A DNA stretch of 48,158 bases. Source: Gammaproteobacteria bacterium (GTDB lineage Bacteria; Pseudomonadota; Gammaproteobacteria; Legionellales; Legionellaceae). A program made the position numbers and the translations under genes. A model generated the notes under the pieces. The model did no database searches and was not told the DNA's origin. It worked only from the letters and a program-made list of their open reading frames with translations. Positions 7,580 to 16,855 of the stretch are shown in pieces (within the stretch, counting starts at the first letter, position 1; each line of letters opens with the position of its first letter). Location: assembly GCA_022600515.1 (NCBI GenBank), contig JAHZKG010000006.1, positions 1 to 48,158 of the forward strand. Reading direction: 5' to 3'.

Positions 7580-8170
7580 GTGACATTTGTTAAACGATTT
7601 AAAATTAAAAGATTAATTAAAAAACTACTGGTTTTAAAACAGGCGCGCGAACGAAATCAGCCGACGGATGATGCAATTCATGCTGAAAAAGTAATGTACC
7701 ATCAGCTTGCCGGGATGTATGGCGCCTTACAGGGCAAGAAAAAATGGCCTTTTGCACGCGATAGAATGCTAGCGTGTTATCGTGCGTCATCTATGCTTCA
7801 TGATGCAAAAGCGCAATATTTATTGGGTAAAGCATTGCTTGATGAAGCAAGAATGCGAGAAGAATTAGAAGTCAGTAATGTGTTTTCCTCTCAAAGCAAC
7901 CAGCGGAGCATGGAGCAGTTATATGAAGAAGCCCATGCATATTTAAGTGCCGCAGAAGGGCTTAATCATATAGAAGCAAAACGTTTACATGGGCTTTGTT
8001 ATATTAATGCTTGGGGTGTTCCTGAAGATAAAGAGTATGGCTTTAAATTAGTGGTTGAAAGCATTGAGCTTGAAAACAGTTGGGATAAAGTGCCGCACAT
8101 TTTTGACGAGATTGGTTTAAATAAACCTGAGTTTTTCTCAGCACTGACAAAAATGAGAAATGGACAGTAG
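7580..8170 (+). CDS. Sel1-like repeat protein, cytoplasmic
   Basis: The start is GTG 7580, with a strong AGGAGAGG site just upstream. The 196-residue helical protein is basic at the N-terminus (RFKIKRLIKKLLVLKQARER) and then has TPR/Sel1-like helices. The clearest unit is AYLSAAEGLNHIEAKRLHG followed by LCYINAWGVPEDKEYGFK, with the small-residue and Gly spacing of Sel1 repeats; an earlier degenerate unit is AQYLLGKALLDEAR. Such proteins are scaffolds for protein contacts. In Legionellales some are effectors, but nothing here shows secretion. It follows the unknown membrane protein and may work with it. Confidence 0.7.
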   Translation: MTFVKRFKIKRLIKKLLVLKQARERNQPTDDAIHAEKVMYHQLAGMYGALQGKKKWPFARDRMLACYRASSMLHDAKAQYLLGKALLDEARMREELEVSNVFSSQSNQRSMEQLYEEAHAYLSAAEGLNHIEAKRLHGLCYINAWGVPEDKEYGFKLVVESIELENSWDKVPHIFDEIGLNKPEFFSALTKMRNGQ

Positions 8171-8194
8171 GCTGTGTTGACGGTGCCTATTTTA

Positions 8195-8836
8195 TCAAAA
8201 ACCGAACATCGTACTAGGGTGGAATGTTACTTCACCGGTTGATATATCATGATTTCCGCCAACGATTCCACACTTACCAGATTCTATCATTTCTTTTAAA
8301 ATGGGACTGCGTTCCATAATAGAATCCACTGCTTTTTGTACATTGATGATCGTTACTTTTTCTACAAACGCATCATTACTGGAAGTGCGATTTTCAGTCA
8401 CTGTTTTTTCAGCGGCAACGGAAGGTTTTATTTTGTCTAACAAGGAGGTTAGATTACCCATTTCGACCTGATCGCAAGCACCTTTGACTGCACCACATTT
8501 AGTATGCCCCAACACCACAATGATTTTTGCGCCAGCTACGTTGCAGCCAAACTCCATGCTACCCAAAATATCATTATTAATAATGCTTCCTGCAATGCGT
8601 ACACTAAATACATCTCCCAATCCTTGGTCAAAAATTAATTCCACAGAGGTTCTTGAATCTATGCAGCTTAAAGTAACGGCAAAAGGATGCTGTCCGTCGG
8701 ATGTTTCATTCGCTTGCTGCAATAAATTACGGTTTATTTTTAAATTATTTACAAAACGCTCATTGCCTTTTTTTAATAGATCCAACGCGATTGAAGGTGT
8801 AATAGCATCTTGCATTTCTTTAGTTAACGTTTTCAT
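8195..8836 (-). CDS. Beta-class carbonic anhydrase
   Basis: The 213-residue zinc enzyme interconverts CO2 and bicarbonate. The zinc ligands and the catalytic Asp-Arg pair are visible: TLSCIDSRTSVEL (C58, D60, R62) and VVLGHTKCGAVKG (H111, C114). No clear signal peptide is present, so it is probably cytoplasmic. An AAGGA ribosome-binding site lies 8 bases before the ATG. It is transcribed alone, convergent with the Sel1-like gene. The 153-bp gap behind it, before pilD, contains no gene that I can see. Confidence 0.9.
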   Translation of the reverse strand: MKTLTKEMQDAITPSIALDLLKKGNERFVNNLKINRNLLQQANETSDGQHPFAVTLSCIDSRTSVELIFDQGLGDVFSVRIAGSIINNDILGSMEFGCNVAGAKIIVVLGHTKCGAVKGACDQVEMGNLTSLLDKIKPSVAAEKTVTENRTSSNDAFVEKVTIINVQKAVDSIMERSPILKEMIESGKCGIVGGNHDISTGEVTFHPSTMFGF

Positions 8837-8989
8837 TTTTTTCCTTTAGATATTAGGTTCGTGTTGAGAGAATGTAAGTACATAGACTATCTTATTTAAC
8901 TTAGTATACCCCAAATTTTTTTACTCATCGCCCTCTGGCCGATTGCAACTGAACGCCAGAGATAAAAATTCTCATAAATTGACGGAGCC

Positions 8990-9832
8990 TTAAAAGTACA
9001 TGGCTTGCATAATAGCTTCTCTAAGAAACAAGACAAACAAGCCTGATAAACATAAGAACGGACCAAAAGGAATAGGGGTTTCTTTAGATTGCTGCGTGGA
9101 TTTTAAGTAAATAATACCTATGACCGCGCCTGTAACAGAGGCCGTTAATAAAATAAAAGGCAGAAGGGCCCAACCAAACCAAGCACCAAACGCCGCGAGT
9201 AATTTAAAATCACCGTTGCCCATACCTACTTTTTTTGTACAAAGATAAAAAATTTTTATAACACACCATAAGATTAAATAGCCTGCTATGGCGCCGAAGA
9301 CAGCATTAGGCAGTGAAGTAAACAGCTGCCCTGTATTAGCAAGTAGCCCAAGCCATAAAAGACTCAAAGTTAAATTATCAGGCAACAGTTGCTGATGTAA
9401 ATCAATGCTTGCAAGTGCGATGAGTATCCAAATAAAAAACAAAGCATACATCAGCGTCAGGCTCAATCCAAAATGGGACGCAGCCATCAGAGAGAGTATG
9501 AGCGAAGCGCTTTCAACCAACGGATATTGCCAGCTGATTGCTTGTTGGCAAAAGCAGCAGCGGCCTTTGAGCAAGAGAAAGCTGATGATCGGAATATTAT
9601 GCCAAAAAGGGATGGTTATTTGGCAGTGCGGACATGACGAACGCGGTAAAAATAAATTAAATGTTTTGGGCTGTTGTGGATGCGGCTTATCTGGATTTAA
9701 AAGCACCTGACATTCTGAGCGCCACTCGGTGTCGAGCATACGCGGGAGACGATAGATCAGTACATTGAGAAAACTACCCACCAGAAGTGCCGTGATACCA
9801 AGAAATATAAGATATAAGCTATAGGTTGTCAT
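8990..9832 (-). CDS. pilD: Type IV prepilin peptidase / methyltransferase PilD
   Basis: The 280-residue polytopic membrane protease cleaves and N-methylates prepilins and type II secretion pseudopilins. The two cytoplasmic cysteine pairs (SCPHCQI and CCFCQQ) and the active-site aspartates (SIDLHQQLLPD and GMGNGDFKLLAAFG) are all present. I start it at ATG 9832 (MTTYSLYLIFLG), which overlaps the pilC stop as ATGA. A longer frame would add 21 residues inside pilC. PilD in this order typically serves both pili and Lsp-type secretion. The prepilin-like genes at 42-43.7 kb are likely substrates. Confidence 0.93.
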   Translation of the reverse strand: MTTYSLYLIFLGITALLVGSFLNVLIYRLPRMLDTEWRSECQVLLNPDKPHPQQPKTFNLFLPRSSCPHCQITIPFWHNIPIISFLLLKGRCCFCQQAISWQYPLVESASLILSLMAASHFGLSLTLMYALFFIWILIALASIDLHQQLLPDNLTLSLLWLGLLANTGQLFTSLPNAVFGAIAGYLILWCVIKIFYLCTKKVGMGNGDFKLLAAFGAWFGWALLPFILLTASVTGAVIGIIYLKSTQQSKETPIPFGPFLCLSGLFVLFLREAIMQAMYF

Positions 9833-11040
9833 GACACAATGGCTCCAAGTTGGAATATAGGTAAGTAGAGGGCAATAATGAGGCTGCCTACCCAAAGACC
9901 TAATACTGCCATGAGAATGGGTTCAAATAAACTATTAAGTATTTCAAACTTGTGCTTAAGCGCTTCATCTTGCTGGGCTGCTAAATGTAAAAGCATACTA
10001 TCTAATTGGCCTGATGCTTCTCCCATGCCAACGATTTGCGTCATCATATTAGGAAATAATCCAGTGTTTTCAAGTGTTCGTTGTAGCGGATAGCCCTCAG
10101 TGAGTGCTATTTGCGTGTTTAGGATAGCCTCGGTATAGCATAAATTATTGGTTATATGTGCTGATATTTTGAGGGCATCAACCAGGGGTAAACCAGCAGC
10201 TAAAAGAATGGATAAGGTTTGCGTCATACGCGCTAAAATAATATCACGCAGGGTTGGCCCAAGCAGCGGGACTTTGAGTATTAGCTTATCTAATTCAAGT
10301 ACAGTTCTGGGTGATTTTTTTAAAATATATCGCAATGTATATAAGCTAAAAACACTAAGACTTAGAATAAGTAATCCATACGATTGAATAAATTCAGAAC
10401 AGAAAATAAGTCCACGTGTTGCTGTAGGTAAGCGTGCATGAAAGCTTTCAAATAAGCGTTGAAATTGAGGCACGACAAAGACAAGCAACCCGATGGTTAC
10501 AACACACGCAATGCTTAAAATAGCGAGTGGGTAAGCAAGGCTTTTTTTAATTTTTTGCTTCAGTAACTCACGTGTTTCTTGATGCGTTGCGAGTTGGTTG
10601 AGTAACGTGATAAGCGCACCCGATATCTCACCTGCTCGAATCACATGACAAAAAAGCGCATTAAAGTATTGTGGGTGTTTTTGTAACGCATCAGCCAATG
10701 GCATACCGGTTTGGATGTCTTCTTGAATTTGATGAAGCAGCGTCTGTAAGCGAGGATTTTCTTCGCCATTTTTTAAAAGATCGAACGCTTGAAGTAGTGG
10801 TATTTGCGCTTGCAAGAGGGTTGCTAGCCGCCGGGTGAGGTGCGTGATGTGGTAGGGTTTCATGCGTATGTTTTTAAAGTATTTTAGAATTTTATGCGTT
10901 TGCTTAATGTTTCTTATTGTAATGCCTTGTTGATGCAGTGTAATTTTTGCGAGGGTTGTGTTTTTTGCTTTAAGATGGCCGCGAACCGTTTGACCTGCAC
11001 GGTTCACACCAATCCAGCGATACTGATAATAACCATCCAT
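9829..11040 (-). CDS. pilC: Type IV pilus inner-membrane assembly protein PilC
   Basis: The 403-residue GspF/PilC platform protein has two duplicated T2SSF domains. The first covers about 65-190 (LTRRLATLLQAQIPLLQAFD) and the second about 270-395 (LSILLAAGLPLVDAL). Three membrane segments follow the usual layout, the last at the C-terminus (MAVLGLWVGSLIIALYLPIF). It anchors the pilus motor at the inner membrane and is coupled to pilD. The usual upstream ATPase gene pilB is absent: gltA lies 40 bp upstream instead, so pilB must be elsewhere or read-through from gltA drives pilCD. Confidence 0.92.
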   Translation of the reverse strand: MDGYYQYRWIGVNRAGQTVRGHLKAKNTTLAKITLHQQGITIRNIKQTHKILKYFKNIRMKPYHITHLTRRLATLLQAQIPLLQAFDLLKNGEENPRLQTLLHQIQEDIQTGMPLADALQKHPQYFNALFCHVIRAGEISGALITLLNQLATHQETRELLKQKIKKSLAYPLAILSIACVVTIGLLVFVVPQFQRLFESFHARLPTATRGLIFCSEFIQSYGLLILSLSVFSLYTLRYILKKSPRTVLELDKLILKVPLLGPTLRDIILARMTQTLSILLAAGLPLVDALKISAHITNNLCYTEAILNTQIALTEGYPLQRTLENTGLFPNMMTQIVGMGEASGQLDSMLLHLAAQQDEALKHKFEILNSLFEPILMAVLGLWVGSLIIALYLPIFQLGAIVS

Positions 11041-11080
11041 GGTAATGTTAACTTCCGTGTTATTTTTTTAAATCTCAAAT

Positions 11081-12352
11081 TTAAATATCGCGATGTTTTT
11101 CACCGGTATATAATTGCCGTGGTCGTCCAATTCTTGAGTGGGCAGCGGTCATTTCCATCCAATGTGACATCCATCCAACGGTGCGCGCGAGCGCAAAAAC
11201 CACGGTAAACATATTGGTTGGAATACCAATCGCGCTTAAGGTGAGGCCTGAATAAAAATCAACGTTTGGATACAGTTTTTTCTCAACGAAATAGTCATCT
11301 TCTAGTGCAATACGCTCAAGTTCCATGGCGAGTTTAAACAACGGTTCATCTTGTGCACCAACGGCTTTTAACACCTTATGGCAGGTGTCACGCATGACTT
11401 TTGCACGTGGGTCGTAACTTTTATACACGCGATGACCAAAGCCCATGAGACGAAACGAGTCGTTTTTGTCTTTGGCACGTGTGACATATTCTTTAATATG
11501 GCTCACATCGCCGATTTCGCGCAGCATGTTTAAGCATGCTTCGTTAGCACCACCATGTGCAGGCCCCCAAAGCGCACCAATTCCTGCAGAAATACAAGCA
11601 TAAGGATTTGCACCGGTTGATCCCGCCAGGCGAACCGTTGAGGTCGATGCATTTTGCTCATGGTCTGCATGCAGCGTAAAAATAGTATCCATGGCTTCGA
11701 CTAAGATAGGATCGGGTGTTGTATCCACTGAAGGCATGCCAAACATCATATGTAAAAAATTCTCAGCATATGACATATGGTTCTGAGGGTACATATAAGG
11801 CTGACCTACTGAGTATTTATAACTCATAGCAGCTAACGTAGGCATTTTTGCAATTAAACGAATCGCTGAGGTATAACGATCTAATTCATCAGCTAAATCG
11901 GTTGTGTCATGATAAAACGCAGAGAGTGCACCGACGATACCGACCATAATCGCCATGGGATGTGCATCGCGTCTAAAGCCATTTAAGAATTGGTACATTT
12001 GTTGATGGACCATGGTGTGGTTATTAATCCATTTCTTAAATTCAGTGTCATTTTTTTTAGACGGCAGTTCGCCATTGAGTAATAAATAGCAAACTTCAAG
12101 AAAATCTTTCTTTTCTGCGAGTTGCTTAATAGGGTATCCCCGATACAGTAAAATACCGTTGGCGCCATCAATATAAGTAATTTTGGATTCACAAGAAGCG
12201 GTTGAAACAAAGCCAGGATCAAATGTAAACATGCCTACAGCAGAACTTAAAGGATTAATATCGATAACTTCATTGCCAAGTGTTGGGGTGTAGATTGGCA
12301 GTTCGACAGGCTCAAGACCTTCGATCATTAGTTTTGCTTTTTTTTGCGTCAT
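11081..12352 (-). CDS. gltA: Citrate synthase
   Basis: The 423-residue hexameric-type (type II) citrate synthase condenses oxaloacetate and acetyl-CoA. Catalytic regions are clear: [15 protein letters not shown] with the active-site His, [12 protein letters not shown], and [17 protein letters not shown] third acidic site lies at [12 protein letters not shown]. The start is ATG 12352 (MTQKKAKLM), because AGGAG lies 5 bases upstream; the ATG 18 bp further up has no such site. Length matches E. coli GltA. A 95-bp gap separates it from pdxB upstream, and pilC begins 40 bp downstream. Confidence 0.96.
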   Translation of the reverse strand: MTQKKAKLMIEGLEPVELPIYTPTLGNEVIDINPLSSAVGMFTFDPGFVSTASCESKITYIDGANGILLYRGYPIKQLAEKKDFLEVCYLLLNGELPSKKNDTEFKKWINNHTMVHQQMYQFLNGFRRDAHPMAIMVGIVGALSAFYHDTTDLADELDRYTSAIRLIAKMPTLAAMSYKYSVGQPYMYPQNHMSYAENFLHMMFGMPSVDTTPDPILVEAMDTIFTLHADHEQNASTSTVRLAGSTGANPYACISAGIGALWGPAHGGANEACLNMLREIGDVSHIKEYVTRAKDKNDSFRLMGFGHRVYKSYDPRAKVMRDTCHKVLKAVGAQDEPLFKLAMELERIALEDDYFVEKKLYPNVDFYSGLTLSAIGIPTNMFTVVFALARTVGWMSHWMEMTAAHSRIGRPRQLYTGEKHRDI

Positions 12353-12446
12353 GAATGCTCCTAGATACATCTTTTTGTGATTGGAATTGCTCCGGCTACT
12401 ATATTAAAATGTACACTTGCAGTCAAACTGAGTCTGTTGCTCAGCA

Positions 12447-13454
12447 TTACGCCCAGTTAAAGTGGTGTCGATGGGTGTGTGCGCGCCGTAAGCCTAAAAA
12501 CGTGGCTTTAGAATCTGAGGCTTGTTTTAGTGCTTGTGTTTCTATTAATGGAGTATACAGATTTAAGATGGATTTTTCCCAAGCACGAGATTTATAACTG
12601 TGTGGTGGTTTTGTTGTCTGAATCTGAATAGGCTGGGGCATATTAAAATTAAAGTGCGCATGCAATAACTGGGTCAAATGCAAGACCGCATGAGATTTTG
12701 CTTCGATGCTGTGGCCTGCAATGTGTGGTGTACATAGCGTTGCATGCTGGATAATGTCAGGATTAATTTCAGGCTCGTTTTGATAGACATCAGTACAATA
12801 AATAATATTTTTTTGTGTGTTTAAAAGCGCTGCTTCATCAATAATGCCCCCGCGTGCGGCATTAATAAGTATCGTATTGGGCGCTAGCTGACTGAAAAAC
12901 TCAGCATCTAAGCTATTTTTTGAAGGATAAGGCTGTGTGTTGTGTAAATTGGCATGAATACACAAAATATCACAGCGTTTCAACGCATCAAAACTGCAAG
13001 AATTAAAATGGGGCTTAAGTGGATCATAAGCATACACCTCAAAGTCTAATTGCTTCAAGCATTGAATCACACGCGAACCCACTTCACCGGCTCCCATGAC
13101 ACCGGCGCGTCGGCCGTTTAATAGGTTATGGTGTTTTAGATAAGCAAGTGTTGCGAGCACATAGTCTCTAACAGCTTCAGCATTACATCCTTTCGCATCA
13201 AATAGCTGAATTTTTTGGCTGCTTAAGTAATCAGTATTAATATGATCAATGCCACTGCTTGCGGTGGCAATGCATTTAATGCGCGTGTTGTCCAGTAATT
13301 TAGGCGTGATTTTAAGTGTAGAACGACACAGCAAGATATCTTGGTCAGGTAGGGCATCAAGTAGCATCTGCTGATTTGAATAACGCGTGAGCTTAAAGTG
13401 TGTGTCAAATAAATCATCTAGGTGTGGCAACGAGGCATCTGCTAAAATTTTCAC
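12447..13454 (-). CDS. pdxB: Erythronate-4-phosphate dehydrogenase PdxB
   Basis: The 335-residue D-2-hydroxyacid dehydrogenase oxidises 4-phosphoerythronate in the DXP-dependent vitamin B6 pathway. It shows MKILADASLP at the N-terminus, ATASSGIDHINTDYL, the NAD-binding GVMGAGEVGSRV, NAARGGIIDEAAL and the catalytic PHIAGHSIEAKSHAV. The start is GTG 13452-13454 with no good ribosome site. At 335 residues it is about 40 shorter than E. coli PdxB (about 378), so the C-terminal dimerisation domain is reduced. It diverges from the MFS gene at 13535. Confidence 0.88.
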   Translation of the reverse strand: MKILADASLPHLDDLFDTHFKLTRYSNQQMLLDALPDQDILLCRSTLKITPKLLDNTRIKCIATASSGIDHINTDYLSSQKIQLFDAKGCNAEAVRDYVLATLAYLKHHNLLNGRRAGVMGAGEVGSRVIQCLKQLDFEVYAYDPLKPHFNSCSFDALKRCDILCIHANLHNTQPYPSKNSLDAEFFSQLAPNTILINAARGGIIDEAALLNTQKNIIYCTDVYQNEPEINPDIIQHATLCTPHIAGHSIEAKSHAVLHLTQLLHAHFNFNMPQPIQIQTTKPPHSYKSRAWEKSILNLYTPLIETQALKQASDSKATFLGLRRAHTHRHHFNWA

Positions 13455-13534
13455 GTTGAATAAGCATTGTGTTGAGAGCTGTCGAGGGAGTATACTGACG
13501 GGCTCTATTCTCCTGCAAGTTTATTTTATTTTTT

Positions 13535-14791
13535 ATGCGTAAATCACAACCTTTAATTGCAATCACACGCCGCCATGCGCTTATTTTTGCAACATTTTTG
13601 GTGTTATACGAATTCTTAACGTATATCTCAAACGATATGATTATGCCTGGTATGCTTCACGTGATACAAACGTTTCAAGCACCAGAGTCTGCCATTGCAC
13701 GTTCACTTATGCTCTATATTTTAGGGGGGTCTACACTACAAGTGATTTTAGGCCCTCTGTCGGATCATTATGGGCGTAGGCCGGTCATGATTATAGGCGC
13801 GTGGGTGTTTTTTATTTTTACTGTATTGATTACCTGCTCGGGCTCAATTAATCAGTTTTTAGCCGCGCGATTTTTTCAAGGGATGGGGCTTTGCTTTATT
13901 ACCGTTGTTGGTTATGCAACGCTCCAAGAAATTTTTGAAGAAATGGAAGTGGTTCGCCTCATGGCGATTATGGCCAATGTTTCTATCTTGGCCCCATTGC
14001 TAGGTCCGCTTTTAGGCGCTGTGTTTGTGAGTCACTGGGACTGGCGTTTTATTTTTGTTGTGATTGCAGGGCTTGCTTTGATTACTTTATGGGGGCTTTG
14101 GCGCTTTATGCCAGAGTCTGTTGGCGAGACAAAACGTGATGGTGACCTGATCCCACGCGCCGAATTATCGTTTAGAGATGTGGGTGCGCGTTATCTTAAG
14201 TTGTTTAAAAACAAGAAATTTATGATGGCATCTATTGGCTCGGGATTACTTGGATTGCCTTGTGTCGCGTGGATTGGTCTTGCGCCTGTAGCGATTGTAT
14301 CTGCTTCAGGTGAATCGTTGATTGCATACGGCTTGTGGCAAGTGCCTGTATTTTTAGCGGCTATTTTAGGTAATGTTACGTTACATCGTTTGACGCATTA
14401 TTTTGATTTAAAAAAACTAATCATGATTGGCTCTGCAACCATAGGCACAGGGCTTTTTCTGATGCTTGCACTGGTACTTGTTTTAGGTAAAAACTTTATT
14501 TGGTTAATGCCTGGTCTTGTGGTTTATTTTTTTGGTCTTGGGCTGACTGGTGCGCCATTGGCACGATTTACATTGTATACCACTGAAGTGACTAAAGGCA
14601 CGGCATCCGCATTGCTGGGGCTTGTTTTAATGAGCTTACAGGCAGTAGGTATTGAGCTGATTAATCACCTGTATGCGTCTCATAATAATTCAGTGTTTGC
14701 GCTATATTGTGCCGGTGTTGGTGTGGCATATATGCTGATGATGGGCGGTATTTTTCTGGTGGTACGAAAAGAAAACCGCCCGGCATCATAA
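13535..14791 (+). CDS. MdfA-like multidrug MFS exporter
   Basis: The 418-residue, 12-segment major facilitator protein has the MdfA hallmark in its first membrane helix (VLYEFLTYISNDMIMPGML), including the Glu that in MdfA helps couple proton and drug movement. The MFS motif A (GPLSDHYGRRP) follows helix 2, and ARFFQGMGLCF carries the conserved Arg of helix 4. A C-terminal half with weaker motifs ends in a short basic tail. Likely role: proton-driven export of lipophilic drugs or ions at the inner membrane. The gene is separated from divergent pdxB by 80 bp. Confidence 0.85.
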   Translation: MRKSQPLIAITRRHALIFATFLVLYEFLTYISNDMIMPGMLHVIQTFQAPESAIARSLMLYILGGSTLQVILGPLSDHYGRRPVMIIGAWVFFIFTVLITCSGSINQFLAARFFQGMGLCFITVVGYATLQEIFEEMEVVRLMAIMANVSILAPLLGPLLGAVFVSHWDWRFIFVVIAGLALITLWGLWRFMPESVGETKRDGDLIPRAELSFRDVGARYLKLFKNKKFMMASIGSGLLGLPCVAWIGLAPVAIVSASGESLIAYGLWQVPVFLAAILGNVTLHRLTHYFDLKKLIMIGSATIGTGLFLMLALVLVLGKNFIWLMPGLVVYFFGLGLTGAPLARFTLYTTEVTKGTASALLGLVLMSLQAVGIELINHLYASHNNSVFALYCAGVGVAYMLMMGGIFLVVRKENRPAS

Positions 14792-14798
14792 GTAAGGC

Positions 14799-15077
14799 TT
14801 ATTCTTCAGACTGTTTTTTACAGCATCCTGAGAAAACGTTATAGAGCCAAGCAATGAAGACACCGCCGACCAAGGCATCGATGAAGCCAAATACACCGCC
14901 AATAACGCTACCCATAATAGAAGGTTCATAGCCAATATAAAGAACACCCATTGCACTTACAAATTCGGTGCCATAGGAAAAGTACTGGGCAAGTAACCCC
15001 ATGATAAGAACAGAAGTACCCCAAACAACGCCTAAAGATAATCCAAAAGCTAAAGGACCTAATTTGCACTTGGTCAT
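14799..15077 (-). CDS. Small holin-like membrane protein
   Basis: The 92-residue protein has hydrophobic segments near 10-32 (FGLSLGVVWGTSVLIMGLLA) and 55-80 (GSVIGGVFGFIDALVGGVFI), with a Gly-rich second half, and ends in a Cys/Lys-rich tail (CCKKQ). Similar short proteins in Legionellales and other bacteria are labelled bacteriophage holin, but no phage genes are near. They are probably chromosomal membrane proteins of unknown role. It ends 8 bp from the MFS stop, in convergent orientation, and is preceded by a gap with two hairpins. Confidence 0.7.
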   Translation of the reverse strand: MTKCKLGPLAFGLSLGVVWGTSVLIMGLLAQYFSYGTEFVSAMGVLYIGYEPSIMGSVIGGVFGFIDALVGGVFIAWLYNVFSGCCKKQSEE

Positions 15078-15106
15078 GACATGCTCCCTATGATATTTTA
15101 GATTTC

Positions 15107-15149
15107 CCCGAAAAATAAGTTCGGGAATATACCTACTTTAGCTAGTAGG
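15107..15149. other. Two hairpins in the divergent gap before rnhB
   Basis: cccgaa (15107-15112) pairs with ttcggg (15120-15125), and cctact (15132-15137) pairs with agtagg (15144-15149). Both are perfect 6-bp stems and lie between the divergent holin-like gene and rnhB. They could be leader structures or operator palindromes; nothing decides this. Confidence 0.35.
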
Positions 15150-15193
15150 AAACAAATTGTCTATGTTTTTTAATGAATGCGGGAGAGAAATAC

Positions 15194-15757
15194 ATGTATG
15201 TGGCCGGTGTGGATGAAGTAGGACGCGGACCTTTGGCGGGTGCTGTAATGGCTGCAGCTGTGATTCTAGATGAGCCGATACCAGGCTTGGCCGACTCTAA
15301 AAAACTGAGTGCCAAACGGCGTGAATTTTTATCAGAAGAAATTATCTCAAAGGCAGTAAGCTACGCTTATGGTCGTGTTGAAGTTGAAGAAATTGATAAT
15401 ATAAATATTCATCAAGCCAGTTTGCTTGCCATGAAACGTGCCATTGAAGAATTATCTGTGCGTCCGACACGGGTATTGGTGGATGGCATATATTGCCCTG
15501 ATGTTAATATTGTATGCGAGGCCATTGTAGGAGGCGATGCCCTAATCAATGAAATCAGTGCAGCGTCTATTTTGGCGAAAGTGGCGCGTGATGGTGAGAT
15601 GCTATTATTTGATGCGCAGTATCCTGGATATGGTTTTGCGCAACATAAAGGCTATCCGACAGCGCAGCATAGAGAAGCACTGAAGCACCTCGGACCCTGT
15701 GCAATTCACCGCCGGAGCTTTGCACCTGTTCGCGCAGTGTTAGAGCACGTTAAATAA
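15194..15757 (+). CDS. rnhB: Ribonuclease HII
   Basis: The 187-residue enzyme cuts the RNA strand of RNA/DNA hybrids and removes misincorporated ribonucleotides. The active-site [12 protein letters not shown] is at the N-terminus, [13 protein letters not shown] follows, and [17 protein letters not shown] and [10 protein letters not shown] complete the family pattern. I prefer ATG 15194 (MYVAGVDE), which has GGGAGA 8 bases upstream, over ATG 15173, which has no site. The last 18 bp overlap the 3' end of convergent rodA. Confidence 0.93.
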   Translation: MYVAGVDEVGRGPLAGAVMAAAVILDEPIPGLADSKKLSAKRREFLSEEIISKAVSYAYGRVEVEEIDNINIHQASLLAMKRAIEELSVRPTRVLVDGIYCPDVNIVCEAIVGGDALINEISAASILAKVARDGEMLLFDAQYPGYGFAQHKGYPTAQHREALKHLGPCAIHRRSFAPVRAVLEHVK

Positions 15758-16855
15758 AATGCGATGGGAACTAATCGACATTAAAATACCAAAACCAGCT
15801 AAAAAAGTAACCATGGCGGTGCCGCCATAACTAATCAGAGGTAAGGGCACGCCAACAACGGGTAGTATACCCATCACCATGCCAATATTGACAAAAGCCG
15901 ATAGAAAGAAACTCATACTAAGACCAATAGCAAGTAACCGGGTGTATTTTGTTTGTGAATTTTTTGAAATATAGATACAACGTAAAGAAATTAAAAAGAA
16001 CAAAGCAATCAAGCCCACGCTGCCGACAAATCCAAATTCTTCACTGCTCACAGAAAAAATAAAATCGGTGGCATGTTCAGGTAAAAAGTTGAGGTGGGAT
16101 TGCGTGCCGGAAAGCCAGCCTTTACCAAAGGCGCCGCCTGAACCAATAGCAATCTTAGACTGGATGATGTGATATCCACTGCCAAGCGGATCGTTTTCGG
16201 GGTTAAGTAATGTCATGATGCGTTTTTTTTGATAATCATGCATGAAATACCACAGTATAGGCGTTAACGCGGTAAGCGATCCTGTGAATAAACAGATGGT
16301 TCTTAAAGTAATACCTGCTAAAAAAACAACAAAAACGCCCCCTGAAGCGACCATGATAGCGGTGCCTAAGTCGGGTTGCTCCGCGATGATGAGCGTTGGA
16401 ATGAAAATAATGCAAATAGAAATGCAAAGCGCTTTAAAATCAAGCGGCAAAGTTTTTTTATCTAAATACCAGGCGGTCATCATAGGAACAGCGAGTTTCA
16501 TGATTTCTGATGGTTGAAAACGGAAAAAACCCAAATCAAGCCAGCGTTGTGCTCCTTTTCCTATTTTACCCATGATCATGACGGCAAGGAGCAAAAGCAG
16601 CCCAAAAACATAAAGCCCAGGAGACCAGCGTTTATAAGTATGTGGTGGAATAAACGACAAGGCAAGCATCACAGAGAAAGCGAGGGTAACGCGTGTGGTT
16701 TGACGTAAAATCATCGCCATATTTTGGTTTGATGCACTGTATAAAATAAGTAAACCTGTCAGGGTGAGAAGACTGAGTAAACCCAGTAAAGGCCAATCCA
16801 AATAAAGGGAGCGACGTGTAAGACGGTACATGGGTTGCGTGTTGATGGGCTTCAT
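15740..16855 (-). CDS. rodA: Peptidoglycan glycosyltransferase RodA
   Basis: The 371-residue SEDS-family membrane enzyme polymerises lipid II during rod-shaped elongation, paired with PBP2. Ten or so membrane segments are visible. Conserved blocks are [35 protein letters not shown], the essential Asp in [16 protein letters not shown] (D264) and [12 protein letters not shown]. It overlaps the end of mrdA by 4 bp, so the pair is translated together. Its 3' end overlaps convergent rnhB by 18 bp. Confidence 0.95.
   Translation of the reverse strand: MKPINTQPMYRLTRRSLYLDWPLLGLLSLLTLTGLLILYSASNQNMAMILRQTTRVTLAFSVMLALSFIPPHTYKRWSPGLYVFGLLLLLAVMIMGKIGKGAQRWLDLGFFRFQPSEIMKLAVPMMTAWYLDKKTLPLDFKALCISICIIFIPTLIIAEQPDLGTAIMVASGGVFVVFLAGITLRTICLFTGSLTALTPILWYFMHDYQKKRIMTLLNPENDPLGSGYHIIQSKIAIGSGGAFGKGWLSGTQSHLNFLPEHATDFIFSVSSEEFGFVGSVGLIALFFLISLRCIYISKNSQTKYTRLLAIGLSMSFFLSAFVNIGMVMGILPVVGVPLPLISYGGTAMVTFLAGFGILMSISSHRILFNVL

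Noticed and set aside
14799..15077. Prophage remnant based on the holin-like gene
   Set aside because: No other phage gene is near, and such holin-labelled proteins are widespread on chromosomes.
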